From: Alloalcanivorax balearicus MACL04
Lineage (GTDB): Bacteria > Pseudomonadota > Gammaproteobacteria > Pseudomonadales > Alcanivoracaceae
NCBI RefSeq assembly: GCF_025532145.1
Contig: NZ_ARXS01000003.1
Location: 62,001 to 126,000, forward strand
Direction: 5' to 3'
DNA: 64,000 nt
The position numbers and the translations under genes were made by a program. Positions 25,560 through 34,567 of this stretch are shown one piece after another (position 1 is the first letter of the stretch; each line of letters opens with the position of its first letter). The notes under the pieces are model-generated. The model saw only the letters and a program-made list of their open reading frames with translations, was not told the origin of the DNA and ran no database searches.

Positions 25560-26513
25560 TCAGCTGCCGATGGTGCGTTTGACGCGGGCCAGATAACGGC
25601 CGCCACCACCGCGCATTCTCGGGTCGAGCAGGTCGCGCAGGGCATCGCCGAACATGTTGATGCCGAACACCGCCACGGTCAGCGCGATGCCGGGCGCGAT
25701 CGCCAGCCACGGTGCCTGGAACATATAGCTGCGCCCGTCCAGGCTGAGCATGCCGCCCCAGCTCGGCTCCGGCGGCGGGATGCCGAGACCGAGAAAGCTG
25801 AGTCCGGATTCGGCCAGAATCACCGCCGCCAGCCGCGTGGTATAAAGCACGATCAGCGGTGCCATGACGTTGGGCAGAATATGTTTGAGCAGAATACGGG
25901 TACTGGAGGCGCCCATGGATTGCGCGGCGTGAACATAGACGTTCTGTTTGGCACTGAGCACCGCGCCGCGAATGATGCGCGAGCCGGAAATGCCAAACAG
26001 CAACCCCAGAATAAGGATCACCTGCCAGGTGCCCGGGCCGAGGACCGCCACCGCCACGATCAGCAGAATCAGATCGGGAAAACACATCCAGCCATCCACC
26101 AGGCGTTGAATGACCATGTCCAGCCGGCCACCGAAATAGCCGCTGAGAATCCCCAGCAGCGCGGAGATGACAATCGACAAGGTGGTGGCGGCGAAGGCCA
26201 CGATCACCGACAGTTGGGCGCCGTGCACGATGCGCGCGAAGACGTCACGCCCCAACTGGTCGGTGCCCAGCCAGTGTTCCGCTGAAGGCGCCTTCAGCCG
26301 TTCAATGGGATTAATGGCGTTGAACCCTTCGGGGGCAATGACGTCGGCGAACAGGCCGGTCAGTAGCAGCACCAGGCAAATCATCGCGCCCAGGGCGCCG
26401 AGGGGACGCTCCTTGCACAGGCGCTGCAGGAAACGCAGTGTTTTGGGGCGAGTACGGCGGCGCGGCGGCGTGGCCGGAGCGGCGGCCGCGGGGGTCTGTA
26501 TGGACAGGCTCAT
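25560..26513 (-). CDS. Dipeptide/oligopeptide ABC transporter permease (DppC/OppC type)
   Basis: A 317-residue permease. A basic N-terminal segment (PPRRRTRPKTLRFLQRL) precedes the first helix, then the OppC N-terminal domain, and a BPD_transp_1 domain with five helices. The EAA-loop region reads GASSTRILLKHILPNVMAPL, which contacts the ATPases. It starts 12 bp after the dppB-like stop, with GGAG six bases upstream. It forms the membrane channel with the DppB-type protein. Confidence 0.92.
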   Translation of the reverse strand: MSLSIQTPAAAAPATPPRRRTRPKTLRFLQRLCKERPLGALGAMICLVLLLTGLFADVIAPEGFNAINPIERLKAPSAEHWLGTDQLGRDVFARIVHGAQLSVIVAFAATTLSIVISALLGILSGYFGGRLDMVIQRLVDGWMCFPDLILLIVAVAVLGPGTWQVILILGLLFGISGSRIIRGAVLSAKQNVYVHAAQSMGASSTRILLKHILPNVMAPLIVLYTTRLAAVILAESGLSFLGLGIPPPEPSWGGMLSLDGRSYMFQAPWLAIAPGIALTVAVFGINMFGDALRDLLDPRMRGGGGRYLARVKRTIGS

Positions 26514-26524
26514 GGCGGTCTCCG

Positions 26525-27484
26525 TCAGCGGTCGTAACGAACTTTGGGGTCAAGGTAGCCGTAGCACAGATCAACCAGCAGGTTGACCAGCATCACCACC
26601 ACGCCGGTGACCAGAAAGACGCCGGTGATGACCGGGTAATCGCGGGTGCTCACCGCTTCCAGCAGCAGCTGTCCCAGCCCCGGCAGGCGAAAGATCTGTT
26701 CAATAATGACGGTGCCGCCGAACAGGATGGGGACCAGGATGCCGACCAGGGTGATCACCGGAATCATGGCGTTCTTCACCGCGTGCATCAGTACCACCCG
26801 GCGCTCGCGCAGCCCCTTGGCCCAGGCGGTGCGGATGTAATCCTGACGCAGCACTTCCAGCATCATGGTGCGGGTCATGCGCATGATCACCGCCGATAGC
26901 GAGGTGCCCAGAATCAGAGAGGGCAACAGGAAGGTCTTGAGATTTTCCAGCGGGTTTTCAAAGAACGGCACCAGCTTATTGGGCGGGGACCAGCCCCACC
27001 ACAAGGCCGGCAGAATCACCACCAGGGTGCCAAGCCAGAAATTGGGCACGGCCAGGGCAAGGATGGAAAAGGTGCGGCCAATATGATCGCCCAGAGTCTC
27101 CTGCCGGACCGCGGCGAAGATGCCGATGGGCAGCCCGATCGCCAGCGCGATCAGGAGCGCCAGAATGCCCAATTCCAAAGTGACGTCCAGGCGTGCCGCG
27201 ATTTCCCCGGTGACCGGGGTATTGCGCCACAGCGATTCCCCCAGATCCCCTTGCAGGGCATCGCCGGCCCAGTGCAGATATTGTTGATAGAGTGGCTTGT
27301 CCAGTCCCAGCGCTTGTTCCAACTGGGCCCGGTCTTCCGGTGCGCCGGAAGAGTACACGTTCTCGCTGAGCATCAGGTCGAGAACATCACCGGGAACAAG
27401 ACGGACCACGGTGAACGCAATGACACTGGCGATGAACAGGGTGGGAATCAGCGCCAGCAGGCGCCGTAATACATAGAAACCCAT
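26525..27484 (-). CDS. Dipeptide/oligopeptide ABC transporter permease (DppB/OppB type)
   Basis: A 319-residue permease that starts MGFYVLRRLLALIPTLFI, the normal family N-terminus, at the ATG at 27484. A 38-residue upstream extension in the same frame is rejected, because it is translated from a 13-bp tandem repeat. The BPD_transp_1 domain has six helices and an EAA loop (LREDYIRTAWAKGL-like, at about residue 225). It is the first gene of the five-gene importer operon, so the promoter lies within 27485-28018. Confidence 0.92.
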   Translation of the reverse strand: MGFYVLRRLLALIPTLFIASVIAFTVVRLVPGDVLDLMLSENVYSSGAPEDRAQLEQALGLDKPLYQQYLHWAGDALQGDLGESLWRNTPVTGEIAARLDVTLELGILALLIALAIGLPIGIFAAVRQETLGDHIGRTFSILALAVPNFWLGTLVVILPALWWGWSPPNKLVPFFENPLENLKTFLLPSLILGTSLSAVIMRMTRTMMLEVLRQDYIRTAWAKGLRERRVVLMHAVKNAMIPVITLVGILVPILFGGTVIIEQIFRLPGLGQLLLEAVSTRDYPVITGVFLVTGVVVMLVNLLVDLCYGYLDPKVRYDR

Positions 27485-28018
27485 GTTGACTACCTGTTTC
27501 CCGAGCCTGGCCCCGGCGATGTTCCGCTCTTGTCGGGCCGTATTGTTGTGGATAGTTGTTGTGGATGGTTGTTGTCGCAATGCCCCGGCCGGAGGCAACG
27601 TCCGTTGGTCCGGCGCAAATAAACGTCAGAACATTAAAACAATGCCTGATCTCTCGAATAATGAACTTCAATTTCACTTTAGCCCGCCCCTTTTTCGGGT
27701 GTCAAGGCACACTATGAGTGGGGACAAAGGGAGGGGAGGGTGGCGGGATTGTGCTTCTCTGATTGAGACATAACTTATTGTTATAAAAGGTTATTTCATT
27801 TTTAAAACAAAAAAGGTGGTCGAAAGGACAGTGGCAAAAAAGAGTGGTCAGTGGTTCGAAGACTCGAATTTCAGCTTCTCTCGTTCAGGAGGAACTGAGC
27901 ATTCTTGATCAGAAAGTTAATATAGTCGCATTATTTTGAGGTGTTGTTACCAAAAGAATCAGTCGATAGGGAAGAAGGGTAACAGAGCCGCCGGATTGAC
28001 GGCCCTGTGTTGCGGGTA
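27485..28018. promoter_or_regulatory. Intergenic promoter region of the peptide-transporter operon
   Basis: This 534-bp spacer holds no credible gene. Next to the operon is a 13-bp tandem repeat (27543-27575). A markedly AT-rich stretch (about 27775-27830, with ATAACTTATTGTTATAA) is the best promoter candidate on the minus strand. The far end is the 3' flank of the AP2-like gene, for which I see no strong terminator. Confidence 0.5.
27543..27575. repeat. 13-bp tandem repeat in the dppB leader
   Basis: TTGTTGTGGATAG (27543-27555) is followed by TTGTTGTGGATGG and a partial third copy TTGTTGT. It lies about 60-90 bp upstream of the dppB-type start, in the probable untranslated leader. Confidence 0.9.
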
Positions 28019-28579
28019 TCAGGTTTCCACCCGGTGGCTGATCAGGGTGTCGCGGTTGCGACGAGCCCAGTGTTGATAACGGCGTCTGAGGTCTTCTTCG
28101 TCGGGTATCGGTTCGCTGACCCAGCGACAGCGCTGCTCCACCGCCCGGCGGAAAGCGCCATAGCCGCCGTAGCGGCGCATGGAAAACCACTTCTTGCGCC
28201 CCCGATTGGCGGTGACCGAAAAGTTACCCCCCAGGGGTTTGTCGCGAAAGGTGGCGGTGATGCCCACCAGGCCGAAGGGGTTCCGGGTCTCGGACATGCG
28301 ATCCAGTTCGTCGGTGCTGCAAAGGATCAGTGGTCGATGCTTACCCATGGCGGCGCGCACCTCCGGCCGCTGGATCTGCCGATCGCGCCAGAGCCTCGCC
28401 TGATAGAGCGCCGCTTCGGTGCTGCCATACTTGCTGTCGCGGAAAGTACAGCGTCTCTGCCGTCGTCTTGCCCGCTTATCGATATAGGGAATCGCACACC
28501 ACCAGAAATCATCTTCGCGGCTGCGATAGACATATAGAAAAGGATGAATTTTCGGGTTGGTTACCGTGGAAATATTCAT
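28019..28579 (-). CDS. Protein with two AP2/ERF-like DNA-binding repeats
   Basis: A 186-residue basic protein. The ATG at 28579 has AGGAGG six bases upstream; an upstream ATG at 28678 lacks a site. Two regions resemble AP2-type three-strand-plus-helix units: about residues 12-68 (FWWCAIPYIDKRARRRQRRC ... STEAALYQARLWRDRQI), and about residues 105-155 (FGLVGITATFR ... RGRKKWFSMRRYGGYGAFRRAVEQR). In bacteria such domains are known mainly in integrases and homing endonucleases, but no nuclease or recombinase domain is present here. It is probably a DNA-binding regulator or a relic of a mobile element. The surrounding spacers (534 and 399 bp) are AT-rich compared with the window. Function is unknown. 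Confidence 0.7.
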   Translation of the reverse strand: MNISTVTNPKIHPFLYVYRSREDDFWWCAIPYIDKRARRRQRRCTFRDSKYGSTEAALYQARLWRDRQIQRPEVRAAMGKHRPLILCSTDELDRMSETRNPFGLVGITATFRDKPLGGNFSVTANRGRKKWFSMRRYGGYGAFRRAVEQRCRWVSEPIPDEEDLRRRYQHWARRNRDTLISHRVET

Positions 28580-28978
28580 TCCCTGCCTCCTGCCTCCTTG
28601 TGTGCTTTTTTGATCCGTGATGATGAATTTTTGCGGCGTCGCCCGGGGCAGGAGCAACGCCTTGCCGACTCGCCCCAAATGCTGCCGGCGGACTTATCTT
28701 TGCTCTGTTGTGCGTCAAACGCAAACTCAACAATATAAAAAATGCATATTATATAAAAAAGGGGACAGGTAAGATGTTTTCCACTCGGAAAAACCGGGAA
28801 CCGGCCGGCTCTTTATGCCCTGCTTTTGAGGGCGATAAATGCGGAAAAAAAGGCGTGTATCGACGTTTTCCGGGATACCAAAAAAGGGGAACGGAAAAGG
28901 CGTGTATGCGAGAGGTAAGGAAGATAAAAAAAGAAAGAAGAGCGCCGACCCTGTTTATGCAGGGCCGGCGCGGGAGGG
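28580..28978. other. AT-rich spacer between the AP2-like gene and acnA
   Basis: This 399-bp spacer holds the promoter of the AP2-like gene on the minus strand and the acnA terminator at its right end. It contains several A-runs and two GGCGTGTAT words about 50 bp apart (near 28851 and 28900). A plus-strand frame starting at 28774 is Lys/Arg-rich but runs into the antisense of acnA, so I do not call it a gene. Confidence 0.45.
28924..28971 (-). terminator. Rho-independent terminator of acnA
   Basis: On the minus strand GCGCCGGCCCTG, loop CATAAA and CAGGGTCGGCGC form a 12-bp stem with one mismatch, followed by a T-rich tract (TCTTCTTTCTTTTTTT). It begins 8 bp after the acnA stop. All three hallmarks of an intrinsic terminator are present. 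Confidence 0.85.
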
Positions 28979-31723
28979 TTACATCATTTGCCGCAGCACG
29001 TAGTGGAGAATGCCGCCATTCTTGTAATAGGTCACCTCGGCGCCGGTATCCAGACGACTAATCGCCTTGATGCTTTGCGCCTTGCCGTTGCTCTTGCGGA
29101 ATACCACCTCGATTTCCTGACCCGGTTTCAGGTCATTGTTCAGACCGGGGATATCCACTTCCTCGCTGCCATCCAGGTTGAGCGTCTTGCGGTCCACGCC
29201 TTCCGGGAATTGCAGAGGCAGCACGCCCATGCCGATCAGATTTGAGCGGTGGATCCGCTCGAAGCTTTCGGCGATCACCGCGCGTACCCCGAGCAGACGG
29301 GTGCCTTTCGCCGCCCAGTCGCGGCTGGAGCCGGTGCCATATTCCTTGCCGGCCACCACCACACTGGGGACGCCTTCCTTACGGTAACGCATGGCGGCGC
29401 CGTAAATCGGCATTTCCTCACCGCCAGGCATGTGCTTGGTGTAGCCGCCCTCGATGTTCGGGGTCATCTCGTTGCGGATTCGGATGTTGGCGAAAGTGCC
29501 GCGCATCATCACCTCATGGTTACCGCGACGGGAACCGTAGGAGTTGAAATTGATCGGCTCCACGCCGTGGCCCTGCAGGTAATGCCCCGCCGGGCTGTCC
29601 GCCTTGATCGCCCCGGCCGGGGAGATGTGGTCGGTGGTGATGGAATCCCCGAGCAGGGCCAGCACACGGGCGTTCCTGACCGGTTGCACGTCTTCCACTT
29701 CGGGGGTGAGGCCTTCGAAGAAAGGCGGGTTCTGGATGTAAGTGGATTTGCTGTTCCACTCATAGGTCTTGGAATCCGGTATCGGCAGACTCTTCCAGAT
29801 TTCATCGCCGTCGAACACGCTGGCGTATTCGCGGGTGAACATGTCGTTGTTGACCATCAACATGGCATCCTGGATTTCCTTGCTGCTGGGCCAGATATCC
29901 TTCAGATAGACCTCCTTGCCGTCGTTATCGCGGCCCAGCGGGTCCTTGTCCAGATCGATCCGTACGGTACCGGCCAGGGCGTAGGCCACCACCAGCGGCG
30001 GCGATGCCAGCCAGTTGGTGCGCACGCTCTGGTGCACCCTGCCTTCGAAGTTGCGGTTACCGGACAGCACCGACGCCACCACCAGATCGCCTTCGGTGAT
30101 ACCGCGGTCGATCTCTTCCGGCAATGGGCCGGAGTTACCGATACAGGTGGTACAGCCGTAGCCCACCAGATCGAATCCCAGCTCGTTCAACGGGTCCTGG
30201 AGGCCGGTTTTGCTCAGGTAGTCAGTAACCACCTTGGAGCCCGGTGCCAGCGAGGTTTTTACCCAGGGTTTGCGGATCAGGCCCCTTTCCACCGCCTTTT
30301 TCGCCACCAGACCGGCGGCCAGCATGACGCTGGGGTTGGAGGTATTGGTGCACGAGGTGATCGCGGCGATCACCACGGCGCCATGGTCGAGGTGAAAGCG
30401 CTCGCCGTTGAGTTCCACTTCCACACCACTGTTGGGCTCGTGGTTGCCCACCGCGGTCTGTCCGCCTTCGCCTTCCAATTTGCTGATCTCGGCGTCATCG
30501 AGTTTCAGCTCCTTGGTGAGCAGATCGGCGAAAGTGCGTTTCACTTCCGTCATCGGTACCCGGTCCTGGGGCCGTTTCGGGCCGGCCAGGCTGGGGACCA
30601 CGTCGTCCAGGTCCAGCTCCAGGGTATCGGTGAAGACCGGATCGGGATCGGCGCTGGAGCGCCACAGACCCTGGGCCTTGCAGTAGGCTTCCACCAGATC
30701 CACCACTTCCTGGGGACGGGCGGTGAGCCGCAGATATTCGGTGGTCCGTTCGTCGATGGGGAAGAAGCCGCAGGTGGCGCCGTATTCCGGGGCCATGTTG
30801 CCGATGGTGGCGCGATCCGCCAGGCTCAGGTCGGCCAGGCCGTCGCCGAAGAATTCGACGAACTTGCCCACCACGCCACGGCGGCGCAGCATTTCGGTCA
30901 CGGTCAGCACCAGGTCGGTGGCGGTAACGCCCTCACGCAGCTTGCCGGTGATCTTGAAGCCGATCACTTCCGGGATCAGCATGGCCACCGGCTGGCCGAG
31001 CATGGCCGCTTCCGCTTCGATGCCGCCGACACCCCAGCCCAGTACACCCAGGCCGTTGATCATGGTGGTGTGGGAATCGGTGCCCACCAGCGTGTCCGGA
31101 TAGGCATAGGTATTGCCGTCGTCGCTGTCGCCGGACCAGACGCCGCGGGCCAGGTACTCCAGGTTGACCTGGTGACAGATACCGGTGCCCGGTGGCACCA
31201 CGCGGAAATTATCGAAGGCCTTTTGGCCCCAACGAAGGAACTGATACCGCTCGCGGTTACGTTCGTACTCAATCTCCACGTTTTCCGAGAACGCCTGGGG
31301 ATTGCCGAACTTGTCCACCATTACCGAGTGGTCGATGACCAGATCCACCGGCGCCAGCGGGTTGATGCGGTTCGGATCGCCGCCGGCCTTGCTGATGGCG
31401 TCGCGCATGGCGGCCAGATCCACCACTCCGGGCACACCGGTGAAGTCCTGCATCAGCACCCGGGCGGGGCGGTAGTTGATTTCGCGATCGGAAGTGCGTT
31501 TCTCCGGCCACCGCACCAGAGCTTCGATATCGTCCACGGTGACGGTGTCGCCATCTTCATGGCGCAGCAGGTTTTCCAGTAGAACTTTCAGGGAAAAGGG
31601 CAGTTTGCTGAGGTCACCCCATCCTTTGTCGGCCACGGTATTGAGATCGAAGTAATGATAGGTCCGATCGCCGACGTTCAGCGGCTTGGCGCTGTTCAGG
31701 GTGTCCTGGCCAATCCTCGTCAC
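28979..31723 (-). CDS. acnA: Aconitate hydratase AcnA
   Basis: A 914-residue aconitase A. The start is GTG at 31723, preceded by a perfect AAGGAGGT; an ATG a few codons upstream overlaps this ribosome-binding site. Iron-sulfur cluster ligands are in [13 protein letters not shown] and [13 protein letters not shown]. Active-site blocks such as [40 protein letters not shown] and [18 protein letters not shown] are intact. It interconverts citrate and isocitrate in the TCA cycle, and apo-AcnA may act as an iron-responsive RNA-binding protein. The gene is monocistronic, with a strong terminator. The 223-bp region upstream is shared with the divergent TerC-family gene. Confidence 0.96.
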   Translation of the reverse strand: MTRIGQDTLNSAKPLNVGDRTYHYFDLNTVADKGWGDLSKLPFSLKVLLENLLRHEDGDTVTVDDIEALVRWPEKRTSDREINYRPARVLMQDFTGVPGVVDLAAMRDAISKAGGDPNRINPLAPVDLVIDHSVMVDKFGNPQAFSENVEIEYERNRERYQFLRWGQKAFDNFRVVPPGTGICHQVNLEYLARGVWSGDSDDGNTYAYPDTLVGTDSHTTMINGLGVLGWGVGGIEAEAAMLGQPVAMLIPEVIGFKITGKLREGVTATDLVLTVTEMLRRRGVVGKFVEFFGDGLADLSLADRATIGNMAPEYGATCGFFPIDERTTEYLRLTARPQEVVDLVEAYCKAQGLWRSSADPDPVFTDTLELDLDDVVPSLAGPKRPQDRVPMTEVKRTFADLLTKELKLDDAEISKLEGEGGQTAVGNHEPNSGVEVELNGERFHLDHGAVVIAAITSCTNTSNPSVMLAAGLVAKKAVERGLIRKPWVKTSLAPGSKVVTDYLSKTGLQDPLNELGFDLVGYGCTTCIGNSGPLPEEIDRGITEGDLVVASVLSGNRNFEGRVHQSVRTNWLASPPLVVAYALAGTVRIDLDKDPLGRDNDGKEVYLKDIWPSSKEIQDAMLMVNNDMFTREYASVFDGDEIWKSLPIPDSKTYEWNSKSTYIQNPPFFEGLTPEVEDVQPVRNARVLALLGDSITTDHISPAGAIKADSPAGHYLQGHGVEPINFNSYGSRRGNHEVMMRGTFANIRIRNEMTPNIEGGYTKHMPGGEEMPIYGAAMRYRKEGVPSVVVAGKEYGTGSSRDWAAKGTRLLGVRAVIAESFERIHRSNLIGMGVLPLQFPEGVDRKTLNLDGSEEVDIPGLNNDLKPGQEIEVVFRKSNGKAQSIKAISRLDTGAEVTYYKNGGILHYVLRQMM

Positions 31724-31946
31724 TGCGCACCTCCTTTTCATGCAAGTTGTGGGGTTGGGGTCCTTTGATACTACGCCCATATGGCCGGTACATGAACCTG
31801 TGGGCGAGAGGGGGTAACTATAGGTAGGATGGGGGGCGGCAATGGCGCTTCATTGGCCGAAAATGGATCCCTGGGGAGCGGGTGAGGCGCTTGGTTCGGC
31901 CCCCCACGCCAGGACTTAATGTGGGTGGCTGGACGAAGGACGATAC

Positions 31947-32684
31947 ATGCTTGAGTGGATAACCTCTCCAGAGGCGTGGGTGGCCCTTGCCACCCTGACC
32001 GCCCTGGAAATCGTGCTGGGTATCGACAATATCATTTTTCTTTCCATTCTGGTTGACCGACTACCGGAGCGGCAGCGTCCCCAGGCGCGTTTGATTGGCT
32101 TGTCCCTGGCCATGATCATGCGGCTGCTGCTACTGGCGTCACTGGCCTGGCTGACCAGGCTCACCGCGGATTGGTTCACGGTGCTGGGGCAGGGCATTTC
32201 CGGCCGCGATCTGGTGCTGATTCTTGGCGGTTTGTTTTTGCTGGCAAAATCGGTGATGGAAATCCATCACTCCATTGATGACGCCGGCGAACAACATCAG
32301 TTCACCAAGTCCAGGGGCAGCGCTTCCTTTTTCAGTATTCTGGTGCAGATCGCGTTGCTGGATGTGGTGTTCTCGCTGGACTCGGTGATTACCGCCGTGG
32401 GGATGGCCAATCATCTGGAGGTGATGGTGATCGCGGTGGTGATCGCGGTGGGCTTCATGATGGTCTTCGCCAATGCCATCGGTAATTTCGTTACCGAACA
32501 TCCAACCTTGAAGATGCTGGCGCTGTCGTTTCTGGTGCTGGTGGGCACGGCGTTGGTGGCGGACGGTCTCGATTTCCATATACCCAAGGGCTATATCTAT
32601 TTCGCCATGGCGTTCAGCTTCGGTGTGGAAATGCTCAACCTGCGCATGAGCGCCCGCCGACGCAGGGCGAGCAGTGGAGACTAG
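31947..32684 (+). CDS. TerC-family integral membrane protein (YgdQ-like)
   Basis: A 245-residue membrane protein with about seven helices. TerC motifs are LEIVLGIDNIIFLSI near the N-terminus and LLDVVFSLDSVITAVGMA in the middle; both carry aspartates thought to bind metal. It has no CBS or CorC domain, so it is the short YgdQ-like form. Recent work links TerC proteins to manganese efflux and metalation of exported enzymes; applied here that is inference. It is divergent from acnA and appears monocistronic. Confidence 0.88.
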   Translation: MLEWITSPEAWVALATLTALEIVLGIDNIIFLSILVDRLPERQRPQARLIGLSLAMIMRLLLLASLAWLTRLTADWFTVLGQGISGRDLVLILGGLFLLAKSVMEIHHSIDDAGEQHQFTKSRGSASFFSILVQIALLDVVFSLDSVITAVGMANHLEVMVIAVVIAVGFMMVFANAIGNFVTEHPTLKMLALSFLVLVGTALVADGLDFHIPKGYIYFAMAFSFGVEMLNLRMSARRRRASSGD

Positions 32685-32726
32685 GTGACGGAAGGTGAAA
32701 TAGACAAGGCCTCGCTGTTGTGTACA

Positions 32727-32751
32727 TACTCTTTGGTATATATACAGAGTA
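32727..32751. promoter_or_regulatory. Inverted repeat upstream of the orphan binding-protein gene
   Basis: TACTCT, 13 bp and AGAGTA form an inverted repeat within an AT-rich stretch (GGTATATATAC between the arms) 65-90 bp upstream of the start at 32816. It overlaps a likely -10 element, so it may be an operator. No regulator has been assigned. Confidence 0.4.
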
Positions 32752-32815
32752 AATATTACAAAGCCTTGCTTCGGGAGGCATGAATAACGCTTATCACAAT
32801 AACAACGGAGGCTTT

Positions 32816-34042
32816 ATGCGGAATGCTATATCTATTCTATTCGCTGCATTGATGATGATGGCGGGGCCGTTGCTGGCGGCGCCGGTGAAAATCGCGCTGA
32901 TTGATCCGCTGACCGGCCCCATGGCCAGCACCGGCCTGCCGGTATTGGAACATCTGCGTTTTGATGCGCAACGGCTTAACGCCAATGGCGGATTCAATGG
33001 GGATCCCATCGAAATCATCGGGCTGGATAACAAGATCAATCCCCAGGAAAGTCTGGTGCAGTTGCAGAAAGCCATCGATGAAGGGGCCCGATACATTGTT
33101 CAGGGTAACGGTTCAGCGGTGGGGTCGGCTCTGATCGCGGCGGTGGACAAGTATAACCGGCGTAACCCCGGAAAAGAGGTGCTCTATCTGAACCACGGCG
33201 CGGTGGAGCCGAGTTTTACCAATGAACGCTGCTCGTTCTGGCACTTTCGTTTCGAAGCCCATTCCGACATGAAGATGAAGGCGCTTACCGACTGGATCGC
33301 CAAACGGGATGACATCAAGAAGATCTACCTGATTAACCAGGACTACAGTTTTGGCCATGCGCTGGCGGAAGCGGCGCGCACCATGCTCAAGGAGAAACGT
33401 CCGGACATCGAAATTGTCGGTACGGATTTCCACCCGCTGAGCAAGGTGAAGGATTTCACGCCTTATGTCTCCAAGATCAAGGCATCCGGGGCCGACGCCA
33501 TCATTACCGGCAACTGGGGACAGGACATCACCTTGCTGGTCAAAGCGGCGGCGGAATTCGGTCTGAATGTGCCGTTCCTGACTTATTATGGCGGCAGCCC
33601 GGGGGTGGTCAGCCAGTTGGGCGAGCAGGGCGTGGACCGTATTTATGAAATTTATGGCTATTACGGTGATACCGACGACGACGCTATCGGTGAGCGTCAG
33701 AAGCAGATGTATGAAGACAAGAAATGGGATTACTTCCTGTTCTATCCGCGTATCACGGTAATGTTGGAAATGCTGCAAAAAGCGGCGGACAAGGCCGGCA
33801 GCAATGATCCGGTGGCCGTGGCCCGGGCACTGGAAGGACTGTCACTGGAGACTTCCTATGGCACCGTCACCATGCGTGGCGAGGATCATCAACTGCAAAC
33901 GCCATTGTTCGTGTCTGTGCTGAAGGACAATATGCCCTATGGTGCCGAGGGCACGGACTTCAATTTCGCCAAACTGGATCGCATCGAACCGGAGGCGGTC
34001 ACCATGCCGGCCACGGGGTGCCGCATGCGTCGGCCACAATAA
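32816..34042 (+). CDS. Branched-chain-amino-acid-type ABC substrate-binding protein (orphan)
   Basis: A 408-residue periplasmic binding protein of the LivK-like family (Peripla_BP_6). ATG 32816 follows GGAGG; an ATG at 32780 adds 12 non-family residues. It has a signal peptide ending LLAAPVK. Family features are IALIDPLTGPMASTGLPVLEHL and GARYIVQGNGSAVGSALIAAV near the N-terminus, then KKIYLINQDYSFGHALAEAA and ASGADAIITGNWGQDITLL. Many members near aromatic-degradation genes bind aromatic acids rather than amino acids. No LivHMGF-type partners are present. It is convergent with hpaR, so it may provide a second uptake route for the hpa substrate. That link is inference. Confidence 0.86.
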   Translation: MRNAISILFAALMMMAGPLLAAPVKIALIDPLTGPMASTGLPVLEHLRFDAQRLNANGGFNGDPIEIIGLDNKINPQESLVQLQKAIDEGARYIVQGNGSAVGSALIAAVDKYNRRNPGKEVLYLNHGAVEPSFTNERCSFWHFRFEAHSDMKMKALTDWIAKRDDIKKIYLINQDYSFGHALAEAARTMLKEKRPDIEIVGTDFHPLSKVKDFTPYVSKIKASGADAIITGNWGQDITLLVKAAAEFGLNVPFLTYYGGSPGVVSQLGEQGVDRIYEIYGYYGDTDDDAIGERQKQMYEDKKWDYFLFYPRITVMLEMLQKAADKAGSNDPVAVARALEGLSLETSYGTVTMRGEDHQLQTPLFVSVLKDNMPYGAEGTDFNFAKLDRIEPEAVTMPATGCRMRRPQ

Positions 34043-34049
34043 CAGAAGC

Positions 34050-34072
34050 GGCGGCGGCCCCGGGTCGCCGCC
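34050..34072 (+). terminator. Hairpin after the orphan binding-protein gene
   Basis: GGCGGCG, loop GCCCCGGGT and CGCCGCC form a 7-bp GC stem beginning 7 bp after the stop. The tract after it (AACCTATTT) is only weakly T-rich. It may terminate transcription before the convergent hpaR. Confidence 0.5.
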
Positions 34073-34079
34073 AACCTAT

Positions 34080-34115
34080 TTCCGAGTTCAGGACTGCTTC
34101 CGTGTTCAGGGCTGC
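34080..34115. repeat. 18-bp imperfect tandem duplication at the hpaR 3' end
   Basis: TTCCGAGTTCAGGACTGC is followed by TTCCGTGTTCAGGGCTGC, 16 of 18 positions identical. The second copy covers the hpaR stop codon and last codons. Confidence 0.85.
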
Positions 34116-34534
34116 AGGTCCCGCAGCCGGCTGAGCAGATCCATCAACGTCTGGTAGTCGTCTTCGCCGAGTCGCTGCTGGATCTTCTGATACTGTCGAT
34201 TCATACCTTTGCTCATCTGCGCGAATACCTCATGTCCCTGGTCGGTGAGGGTGACGCACAGGCGCCGTTGATCGGTTTCCGGTTTCCAGCGGCGAACGTG
34301 GCCGGCTTTTTCCAAGCGCACCAGCACGCCGGTAAGGCTGGGCCGGAGAATACAGGCCAGGGCGGCCAGATCACGGCTTTCCAGGGTAAAGTCAGGGGCT
34401 TGTTTAAGAATACGAATGACGCGCCATTGCTGCTCGGTCAAGTTGTGTTTGTTGAGCAAAGGGCGGAAGTACGCCATCACGGCTTCGCGACCCTGCAACA
34501 GGGCCAGGGTGAGGGAGGGTGCGGCTTTGGGCAT
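34106..34534 (-). CDS. hpaR: HpaR, MarR-family repressor of homoprotocatechuate catabolism
   Basis: A 142-residue MarR-family protein. The segments LALLQGREAVMAYFRPLL and NLTEQQWRVIRIL, and the recognition part ACILRPSLTGVLVRLEKAG, match HpaR/HpcR nearly word for word. HpaR represses the homoprotocatechuate meta-cleavage operon and is released by aromatic effectors. Here it is the last gene of that operon, 33 bp after the dehydrogenase stop and on the same strand. In E. coli it is divergent instead. The operon position implies autoregulation. The CATTAAT-N2-ATTAATG sites at 43040 and 46197 are likely targets. Confidence 0.93.
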   Translation of the reverse strand: MPKAAPSLTLALLQGREAVMAYFRPLLNKHNLTEQQWRVIRILKQAPDFTLESRDLAALACILRPSLTGVLVRLEKAGHVRRWKPETDQRRLCVTLTDQGHEVFAQMSKGMNRQYQKIQQRLGEDDYQTLMDLLSRLRDLQP

Positions 34535-34567
34535 GCGGGATCGGCGTCCTTACAGTTGGAATGGGCA

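Noticed and set aside
27485-27598. 38-residue extension of the DppB-type permease
   Set aside because: It translates the 13-bp tandem repeat; the family N-terminus begins at MGFYVLRRL.
28774-29061. A Lys/Arg-rich plus-strand frame in the spacer before acnA, with GVYRRFPG resembling an AP2 strand
   Set aside because: Half of it lies antisense to the end of acnA and across the acnA terminator. The similarity is one short string, too little to call a gene.
29249-31582. A 777-codon plus-strand frame opposite acnA
   Set aside because: It is antisense to AcnA, which has all aconitase motifs; the composition is that of a shadow frame.
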